A stretch of DNA of 9,563 bases, taken from the NCBI GenBank assembly GCA_026395615.1, contig JAPLYH010000033.1:1-9563 (forward strand), written 5' to 3'. The notes below the pieces were generated by a model that ran no database searches, was not told the DNA's origin, and saw only the letters and a list, made by a program, of their open reading frames with translations. Position 1 is the stretch's first letter. Every line of letters starts with the position of its first letter. Shown in pieces: positions 5,717 through 9,563 of the stretch. Position numbers and translations under genes: made by a program. The DNA is from Candidatus Parcubacteria bacterium (GTDB lineage: Bacteria > Patescibacteriota > Minisyncoccia > Minisyncoccales > PEYH01).

Positions 5717-6835
5717 TTAGCCCCAAATAAAGTGAAAAACCTCAATCATTATACCGATAATAAAAACTGCGGATAGAAGAAAATAGAGATGATTCATTTT
5801 CTTCCCCGATTTTTTCTTTAGGAATCTTCTATAAAGCAAAACCACTATAAAACTTTCCACTCCTCCGGCAACAGCGCCAGTTAAACCAATAATATCAATA
5901 AATTCTCTTGCTCCAATGAAAAATAGGAGCATTGGAACAAAAGAGGCTATTCCCCAAGAAAGTTTTTCTGAAATCTTAATGTCATACCAAAAAATTTTCT
6001 TAAGAGCCAATCCGAGAGTCAGATAAGAGCTGAAACAGGTCAGAAATCCGAATATAAATCCAGCTTTCGCGATATCGCCTCCTATAGCCAGGCCAAATCC
6101 GGAAACTGCATCTTCTGAAGTCATTTTACCGCTAGCTCCCAATATCGCCATAACGAAAATAATATAAACAATAGCAGATAAAGTTATCCCGGTTATAATA
6201 ACTTTTCTCAGATCTTTCCTATTTTTCCCAAGAATTTCTTTTACTTCTGGTAAAACAGCCGACCCCCATAAAGAAAACATTATTACTCCATAAGGCAGAA
6301 AGATGTATTTAAAATCGACTGCTAAAAAATTAACCGGATTAATATGCGGAAAAGATTTAAGAATAAAAAAGGCAAGAGTTCCGAAAAAAACTATTAAAAT
6401 TAAAAATTCTGCCAATGATATGCTCTTAATATCTCTGTAAATCAATAAACTCCCTAACAGAAAAAATATCAAAACGTAAATTAAAAGCCCCCCTCCTATG
6501 TAAGGACTGAGTAAATTAGCTAAAAATCCTCCCCCAACCAATAAATAGGCCAATTGAGCTCCAAAAAGACCAACGCACATTGCAACGAAAGCAATGGTTG
6601 ACCATTTCTTGCCTAAATATTGTTTTACATAACCGGGAAAACGACGATTTTCTTTTGTCCCGATAATAATATCTCCCAAAATAAGATGAGTGACAATTGC
6701 GACAACTCCTATTATTAAAAAATAACCAAGTAAAACAAAAAATCCGCTTTTAAAAGCGACCCAGGGCAGACCGAATATGCCCACGCCTATTATAGTACCA
6801 ACAAAAACAGATAACGCTTTCCAAAAAGCTGTCAT
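5717..6835 (-). CDS. APC-superfamily amino acid permease (aromatic amino acid permease-like)
   Basis: A 372-residue integral membrane protein with about 11 predicted hydrophobic helices, slightly shorter than the 400-residue norm. The first helix carries GTIIGVGIFGLPWV (13-26), the glycine-rich broken helix that forms the substrate site in APC/LeuT-fold amino acid carriers. The sixth carries LWGSAVLPEV (189-198), the matching broken helix with the Pro-Glu pair typical of the HAAAP/SLC38-like branch (Trp/Tyr permease type). A secondary, ion-coupled importer of amino acids in the cytoplasmic membrane is the likely function; the exact substrate cannot be read from the sequence. Such uptake suits an organism with limited amino acid synthesis. 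It lies 24 bases downstream of the EF-Tu-domain-like gene and shares its transcript. Confidence 0.88.
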   Translation of the reverse strand: MTAFWKALSVFVGTIIGVGIFGLPWVAFKSGFFVLLGYFLIIGVVAIVTHLILGDIIIGTKENRRFPGYVKQYLGKKWSTIAFVAMCVGLFGAQLAYLLVGGGFLANLLSPYIGGGLLIYVLIFFLLGSLLIYRDIKSISLAEFLILIVFFGTLAFFILKSFPHINPVNFLAVDFKYIFLPYGVIMFSLWGSAVLPEVKEILGKNRKDLRKVIITGITLSAIVYIIFVMAILGASGKMTSEDAVSGFGLAIGGDIAKAGFIFGFLTCFSSYLTLGLALKKIFWYDIKISEKLSWGIASFVPMLLFFIGAREFIDIIGLTGAVAGGVESFIVVLLYRRFLKKKSGKKMNHLYFLLSAVFIIGIMIEVFHFIWG

Positions 6836-6859
6836 TTTAACTAGAGCTGATTAATTTAT

Positions 6860-7123
6860 TTAAATTTTATAAACGCGATAACCATCCCTCACCGCTTCGG
6901 AAACTTTCATTCCCACTTCATCTCCCTTTTTGGCCTTATCTATTTCTTTATGGTCAATCTGCATTGAATCAACCGTTTGTTCAAAATCAACATCTCCTCC
7001 AACAATTTTAATACTGTCTCCCTTTTTTAGCGGACTGGATAATTCAATTACTGCTACTTGTATCTTGTCAAAAAAATGGATTACTTTACCAATTAATTTT
7101 CCTTCTGCTTCTTTTTCAGGCAT
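6860..7123 (-). CDS. Translation elongation factor-like protein (EF-Tu domain II fold)
   Basis: An 87-residue soluble protein that matches, from memory, the small family named translation elongation factor-like protein. Key blocks are GKVIHFFDKIQVAVIEL (12-28), PLKKGDSIKI (31-40), DFEQTVDSMQIDHK (46-59) and KKGDEVGMKV (65-74). This is a single beta-barrel like domain II of EF-Tu, without a GTPase domain. The same fold occurs fused to the C-terminus of U32 peptidase/hydroxylase-type proteins; no such gene is adjacent here. The molecular function is unknown; an RNA- or protein-binding role is only a guess. It is the first gene of a two-gene unit with the permease, and has a clear promoter but no Shine-Dalgarno sequence. 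Confidence 0.85.
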   Translation of the reverse strand: MPEKEAEGKLIGKVIHFFDKIQVAVIELSSPLKKGDSIKIVGGDVDFEQTVDSMQIDHKEIDKAKKGDEVGMKVSEAVRDGYRVYKI

Positions 7124-7186
7124 AGTAGATTATTAATTTAATTAAATGATTTTTTTGTTAATCATTGCTCGGCCTTTGTTTGATTT

Positions 7187-7195
7187 ATTATATCA
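7187..7195 (-). promoter_or_regulatory. Extended -10 promoter of the EF-like/permease operon
   Basis: The minus strand reads TGA-TATAAT (TATAAT at 7187-7192). The start would be near 7180, with a leader of about 57 bases. There is no good -35; that position is occupied by the hydrogenase terminator stem. Confidence 0.65.
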
Positions 7196-7217
7196 AAAAA
7201 ATATCTTCTGCGATATT
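7195..7217 (-). terminator. Terminator of the hydrogenase-domain operon
   Basis: On the minus strand AATATC (7212-7217), loop GCAGAA and GATATT (7200-7205) are followed by a T-run (7195-7199). It begins directly after the TAG stop, and its T-run merges into the next promoter. The stem is AT-rich, so it is of modest strength. Confidence 0.65.
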
Positions 7218-8078
7218 CTAAAAATTAGCGCTAAAATCGATTCCATCTGCCTGCTCCACTTTACCCTGATGTTTCCCCATATTTTGTTTTGATGATTCTT
7301 CGGCATAGTCGCGAATAATTTCTTTTTTTCTTTCTATCGGCAAATCTTTATTATTAATAGCCGGACCACCGATACAGCCACCAGGACAATTAAGAATATC
7401 TAAAAATCTATATTCCTTTTCGCCTGATTTTATTTGTTCAAGCGCCTTTTTAATACTCTCTATTCCATCGGTTATCAATATCTCATCTTTTTTAAAAAGC
7501 CCGCCTATATGTGAAGTAGTGGCCAGTCCGCCAGAAATCGGATAAATCTTAGTATATTCTCTGATTAGAGAATCAAAATAATATTTCCTATTAAAATCTT
7601 TCTCATCTATTCCTTCGGCATCAAAAATTTCCTGCAATTCTTTAAAAGTTATTACAGCATCTATAAATTCTTTATATTTCGGCGCTTCTATATTTTCCTT
7701 GGCAAAACAAGGAGAAATAAAAACTATTTTATAATCTTTATTGTTCTGTTTATAAATTTTTGCCATTGAAGCCATCGGAGAAACTATTGGAATCAAATAT
7801 TTTACAAAATCCGGGTATTGCGCTTGAATAAAAGCCACCACTGTTGGGCAAGGAGAAGCTATAAATAATTCTTGGTCGGGGTGTTCTTTTATATATTGAG
7901 CATAGGCCCAATTAACCATTCTCGCTCCAAAAGTTAATTCTGTAACCTTATCAAAACCAAGGTGTCTTAACATCCCGATAATATCAGGATATTTGAAATC
8001 AATCGGAAATGTCGGAGCTAATAAAGCAATTGATTTATTATCTTTTATCAGATTGATTATATCCTTTGTGTTTTTCAT
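7218..8078 (-). CDS. [FeFe]-hydrogenase large-subunit C-terminal domain protein (HydS/group C-like)
   Basis: A 286-residue protein made only of the H-cluster domain of [FeFe] hydrogenases. The three cluster motifs are seen in order: ASPCPTVV (C77), ISPCFAKENIE (C124 with K127) and ILNCPGGCIGGPA (C231, C235), plus IVSPMASMAK between the first two. These four cysteines match the ligands of the [4Fe-4S] part of the H-cluster. In catalytic hydrogenases motif 1 is TSCCP, where the first Cys is the proton-transfer residue; here it is Pro76. That pattern, and NCPGGC-GGP, resemble the sensory or divergent group C/D enzymes. There is no N-terminal ferredoxin or F-cluster region, no PAS domain and no small-subunit tail. 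It lies 4 bases after the membrane-protein gene, so the two form an operon. No HydE, HydF or HydG maturase gene is in the window. H2 sensing or slow turnover is possible; a non-hydrogenase Fe-S role cannot be excluded. Confidence 0.85.
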   Translation of the reverse strand: MKNTKDIINLIKDNKSIALLAPTFPIDFKYPDIIGMLRHLGFDKVTELTFGARMVNWAYAQYIKEHPDQELFIASPCPTVVAFIQAQYPDFVKYLIPIVSPMASMAKIYKQNNKDYKIVFISPCFAKENIEAPKYKEFIDAVITFKELQEIFDAEGIDEKDFNRKYYFDSLIREYTKIYPISGGLATTSHIGGLFKKDEILITDGIESIKKALEQIKSGEKEYRFLDILNCPGGCIGGPAINNKDLPIERKKEIIRDYAEESSKQNMGKHQGKVEQADGIDFSANF

Positions 8079-8082
8079 ATCT

Positions 8083-8622
8083 TTATGTTTTACGGCCGAT
8101 TACAAAATAAGCAATTACTCCGCCAGCTAGAGCGGTTATAAACTGAATAGCTCCCATTGAAGTTAAAAATATTTTCGGGACTAATTGAGAACCGATATAA
8201 ATATAGGCGACTAAAAATAAAACTGACGATTTTAAAATAGATGCGATTACAATTCGTCCAAGGAACGGCCATTGTTTAATCCTGTTTAAACCCATAACCC
8301 TAACTAAAACCACATTCCCTAACCAGATAAATGGGAGGAAATACAACAGAAAAATTGTAGATGGTCCGAAAATTACTCCATGCGCCCAAGCACCTATACT
8401 GGGCAAAACAATAACTGGCAATTGTCTTTTAAAATCAAGTTTTTCAGCAGAAATAAAAAGTATGGCATTGACTATTGAGCCAATCAACCATTGGGGAGAA
8501 GAGAATAAAAGTGGAGCAAAAAAGGCAGCACCAGATAAAACAAAGGAAGAACTAATAACTCGGCTGCCAACCAAGGCAATAATTTTGGATTGAGTCATTG
8601 TTTCATTTACTAAATTTTTCAT
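8083..8622 (-). CDS. Hydrogenase-linked integral membrane protein (ECF S-component-like)
   Basis: A 179-residue protein with about six hydrophobic helices (roughly 13-32, 34-58, 67-86, 90-109, 121-143 and 150-176). Conserved-looking features are IGSIVNAILF, LPSIGAWAHGVIFGP, FLPFIWLGNVVLV, ASILKSSVLF and IQFITALAGGVIAYF. From memory, this pattern fits a family found in CPR bacteria and anaerobes and often labelled iron hydrogenase because of gene neighbourhood; it contains no cysteine or metal motif and cannot be a hydrogenase itself. Its size and helix number resemble ECF-transporter S components. It is the first gene of the operon with the H-cluster-domain gene, 4 bases away, which suggests it anchors, supplies or signals for that protein. 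The start ATG is preceded by ATTAAT and has no Shine-Dalgarno sequence. Confidence 0.72.
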   Translation of the reverse strand: MKNLVNETMTQSKIIALVGSRVISSSFVLSGAAFFAPLLFSSPQWLIGSIVNAILFISAEKLDFKRQLPVIVLPSIGAWAHGVIFGPSTIFLLYFLPFIWLGNVVLVRVMGLNRIKQWPFLGRIVIASILKSSVLFLVAYIYIGSQLVPKIFLTSMGAIQFITALAGGVIAYFVIGRKT

Positions 8623-8655
8623 ATTAATCGCTAAATAATTTATCTATATTTTATG

Positions 8656-8664
8656 ATTATATCA
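8656..8664 (-). promoter_or_regulatory. Extended -10 promoter of the hydrogenase operon
   Basis: The minus strand reads TGA-TATAAT (TATAAT at 8656-8661), with a start near 8649 and a leader of about 27 bases. The T-run just upstream belongs to a hairpin, so no usual -35 is present. Confidence 0.65.
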
Positions 8665-8690
8665 AAAAACCGCCTGATTGGCGATTTTTT
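8664..8690. terminator. Bidirectional terminator upstream of the hydrogenase operon
   Basis: Stem CGCC/GGCG (8671-8674 with 8680-8683), loop TGATT, flanked by six A (8664-8669) and six T (8685-8690). It can act on both strands. On the minus strand no gene immediately upstream needs it, which hints that the original neighbour was displaced. Confidence 0.75.
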
Positions 8691-8708
8691 AAGGCTCTAT
8701 CCGTCCAG

Positions 8709-8738
8709 GCGACAGCATTAAAACTTGTTTGGTATAAA
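8709..8738 (+). promoter_or_regulatory. Promoter of the GC-rich CxxCxxC gene
   Basis: An extended -10, TGG-TATAAA (8730-8738), has a weak -35 GCGACA (8709-8714) 18 bases upstream. The start would be near 8745, giving a leader of about 67 bases. This is the only clear + strand promoter seen upstream of a gene in the window. Confidence 0.55.
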
Positions 8739-8795
8739 AATTTCATCCTCTCATATTTACAAATATTCTTCAACATGGTATCAAGTGATTAAGAA

Positions 8796-8804
8796 GGGAG
8801 GTGG
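8796..8804 (+). promoter_or_regulatory. Strong Shine-Dalgarno sequence that fixes the start at 8812
   Basis: GGGAGGTGG lies 7 bases before the ATG at 8812 and matches the anti-Shine-Dalgarno of 16S rRNA well. It is the only strong one in front of a gene here. It argues against an in-frame TTG start at 8725, which would place this site inside the coding sequence. Confidence 0.85.
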
Positions 8805-8811
8805 TGTACTC

Positions 8812-9126
8812 ATGTCGTCTTGCACAACTTGTCAGGGCTGCACCGATGTTGAAATGGTGTTCACGAGGCAGGATCCCTCCGTACTCGAAGAGCTGCAAAA
8901 CAGGGTCTCGGAGGCTATCTCTGGGTTCGTTGGACGCCTTGGTTTCGATTCCTTCGAAAGAAGGGCGGCATCGCCAAAGCAGTGTCTTGCGGCCCACTTC
9001 AGAGCTCCGCGAGGAGTTGTTGAGGGAGAGGTTCGAAAGGCCATCCAAGCACTAGGGTTCAAGGTTGAGAAGGAGACAGAAAGTGGAGGAAGACTCCACT
9101 ACGACCTGCTTCTCTCTTCCGCTTGA
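8812..9126 (+). CDS. Small GC-rich hypothetical protein with N-terminal CxxCxxC
   Basis: A 104-residue protein not recognised as any known family. It opens with SSCTTCQGCTD, so cysteines at 4, 7 and 10 form CxxCxxC, which could bind metal or an Fe-S cluster or act in redox; a fourth Cys is at about residue 61. The rest alternates helix-like and strand-like stretches: VLEELQNRVSEAISGFVGRL, CLAAHFRAP, VVEGEVRKAIQALGFKVEKE and a last strand RLHYDLLL, compatible with a small alpha/beta fold. There is no signal peptide or membrane segment. The coding region is 55% GC (164 of 300 bases at 8821-9120) against about 30% in the genes to its left, and its codons prefer C or G in third position. It has its own promoter, strong Shine-Dalgarno sequence and terminator, as a self-contained unit. 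Base composition and signals suggest horizontal acquisition or an unusual expression class. The coding call is good; the function is unknown. Confidence 0.75.
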   Translation: MSSCTTCQGCTDVEMVFTRQDPSVLEELQNRVSEAISGFVGRLGFDSFERRAASPKQCLAAHFRAPRGVVEGEVRKAIQALGFKVEKETESGGRLHYDLLLSSA

Positions 9127-9147
9127 CCTCGAACTACTGAGGAATTT

Positions 9148-9183
9148 CTGGGGCACGCCACGTGTGTGCCCCAGTCCTTTTTT
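9148..9183 (+). terminator. Strong intrinsic terminator of the GC-rich gene
   Basis: A perfect 9-bp stem CTGGGGCAC/GTGCCCCAG (9148-9156 with 9166-9174), loop 9157-9165, is followed by a T-rich tract to 9183. It starts 21 bases after the stop codon. Confidence 0.92.
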
Positions 9184-9205
9184 AAAACTGAATCTTCTTA
9201 AACAC

Positions 9206-9236
9206 AAAATCGCCCTTAAGGCGACTTTATTTTTAT
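9206..9236. terminator. Second terminator-like hairpin downstream of the GC-rich gene
   Basis: Stem TCGCC/GGCGA (9210-9214 with 9220-9224), loop CTTAA, with a T-rich tail CTTTATTTTTATT on the + strand and A/T-rich flanks on the minus strand. Its core resembles the hairpin at 8664-8690, so the GC-rich gene is bracketed by two alike hairpins. Confidence 0.6.
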
Positions 9237-9239
9237 TGG

Positions 9240-9291
9240 CTCCCCTTGTTGAACGCATTCAGAACTGTTGATTAGAAGAAAGTAAGGGGAG
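9240..9291. repeat. 8-bp inverted repeat in the gap between the two GC-rich genes
   Basis: CTCCCCTT (9240-9247) and AAGGGGAG (9284-9291) are perfect complements separated by 36 bases, with a small internal TGAA-CGCA-TTCA stem at 9250-9261. It could be the closing stem of a structured RNA or a remnant. No tRNA or known ncRNA is recognised here. The 9127-9341 gap otherwise holds only the hairpins listed. Confidence 0.4.
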
Positions 9292-9325
9292 AATTGGAAG
9301 AATCGGAGGTGGTATAAAAAGAAGA

Positions 9326-9354
9326 GGGGGCAAAACCTCCTTCACGTTGCCCCC
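9326..9354 (-). terminator. Terminator of the right-edge minus-strand gene
   Basis: A perfect 8-bp stem GGGGGCAA/TTGCCCCC (9326-9333 with 9347-9354) with a 13-base loop. On the minus strand it is followed by TCTTCTTTTT. The upstream arm is made of the gene's last codons, so the stop codon falls in the loop. Confidence 0.8.
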
Positions 9355-9563
9355 AGAATCTCAAAAGTAGGCCTTTCTCCAAATTCTCGCTCAGCCAGAT
9401 CGTCTAGTTTCCTCCCAACTCGCTCGTTGATAGTCGGGAAGTAAGGAGCCCCTTCAGGAATCTCCGAGACTTCCTTCACCTTTACGAGCCTGGAGTTGAG
9501 AAGAGAAGCTACGCGAGTTGCATTCCCTTGAGCCTTATCCGGACTCTTGGCCAAGAAGTAGAA
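9342..9563 (-). CDS. Hypothetical protein, 5' end beyond the window
   Basis: The frame is open from the right edge to a TGA at 9342-9344, giving at least 73 residues. A TTG at 9554 could serve as a start, but the frame continues past it (FYF before it) and there is no Shine-Dalgarno sequence in view, so the gene is more likely cut by the window edge. The visible part is hydrophilic, with NATRVASLLNSRLVKVKEV, then PYFPTINERVGRKLDDLAEREFGERP and the end FEILGAT. No family is recognised. GC is about 51% (91 of 180 bases at 9361-9540), like the other right-end gene and unlike the rest of the window. It converges on the CxxCxxC gene and ends in its own strong terminator. Confidence 0.6.
   Translation of the reverse strand, partial: FYFLAKSPDKAQGNATRVASLLNSRLVKVKEVSEIPEGAPYFPTINERVGRKLDDLAEREFGERPTFEILGAT

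Noticed and set aside
7145..7166. AATGATT/AATCATT hairpin in the leader of the EF-like gene
   Set aside because: The stem is AT-rich with an 8-base loop and no T-tract; no riboswitch or attenuator features are visible.
8083..8622. Calling the membrane protein itself an iron hydrogenase
   Set aside because: It has no cysteines or H-cluster motifs; the name seems to come from gene neighbourhood only.
8775..8792. Five-codon upstream reading frame (ATG to TAA) before the Shine-Dalgarno sequence of the GC-rich gene
   Set aside because: It has no ribosome site of its own and is short enough to arise by chance; no regulatory codons stand out.
8725..8811. TTG start at 8725 adding 29 residues to the CxxCxxC protein
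   Set aside because: It would put the promoter -10 and the strong Shine-Dalgarno sequence inside the coding region, and the added part is AT-rich and unlike the rest; ATG 8812 is the better start.
8935..8968. tRNA-like T-loop (GGTTTCGATTCC) and a CCTTC-GAAA-GAAGG hairpin
   Set aside because: Both lie inside a convincing coding frame; no acceptor stem, anticodon arm or CCA fits around them.
8770..9062. Minus-strand and alternative + strand frames over the CxxCxxC gene
   Set aside because: GC-rich DNA opens extra frames; only the 8812 frame has a Shine-Dalgarno sequence, promoter and terminator in register.
1..9563. CRISPR array, insertion sequence, integrase or attachment site
   Set aside because: No regularly spaced repeats, transposase or recombinase motifs were seen; the cassette idea for the right end rests on composition and hairpins alone.

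Overview
The window looks like a chromosomal piece of a small-genome, low-GC bacterium, most likely a member of the Patescibacteria/CPR (Parcubacteria-like). This is an inference. It rests on the infC-rpmI-rplT run, about 30% GC over most of the window (35 of 120 bases in two lines counted at 7561-7620 and 8041-8100), near-absence of Shine-Dalgarno sequences, very short gene spacing, stripped-down single-domain enzymes (PolX without PHP, a DNA methyltransferase without its N-terminal domain), and a secreted Cys-rich/CARDB protein of a kind common in these lineages. No 16S gene or other decisive marker is present.

Layout. Bases 1-776 (+ strand) hold the 3' end of infC, then rpmI and rplT; infC and rpmI overlap by 62 bases. 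A bidirectional terminator at 791-828 separates them from a long run of minus-strand genes (827-8622). Read in the direction of transcription, from right to left, these are: a two-gene operon of a membrane protein and an [FeFe]-hydrogenase catalytic-domain protein (8622 to 7218); a two-gene operon of an EF-Tu-domain-II-like protein and an amino acid permease (7123 to 5717); greA (5588 to 5115); a double HD-domain protein with one decayed copy (5074 to 3746); a PHP-less polX (3664 to 2666); and a two-gene unit of a secreted multidomain protein and a single-domain O6-alkylguanine methyltransferase (2623 to 827). Each unit has a visible -10 element, usually a perfect TATAAT and sometimes with an upstream TGn, and most are closed by a hairpin with a T-tract. 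In two places a hairpin T-tract runs directly into the next TGATATAAT.

The right end (about 8691-9563) is different. A + strand gene (8812-9126) has 55% GC, a strong GGGAGGTGG Shine-Dalgarno sequence, its own promoter and a strong terminator. A minus-strand gene running off the right edge (9342-9563+) has about 51% GC. Neither protein is recognised. The base composition and translation signals break sharply from the rest, which suggests acquired cassette-like genes.

Functionally the core is translation, transcription fidelity and repair (IF3, bL35, bL20, GreA, PolX, MGMT). The most unusual parts are the HydS-like hydrogenase domain with its membrane partner, the tandem HD protein with a dead N-terminal copy, and the GC-rich cassette region.
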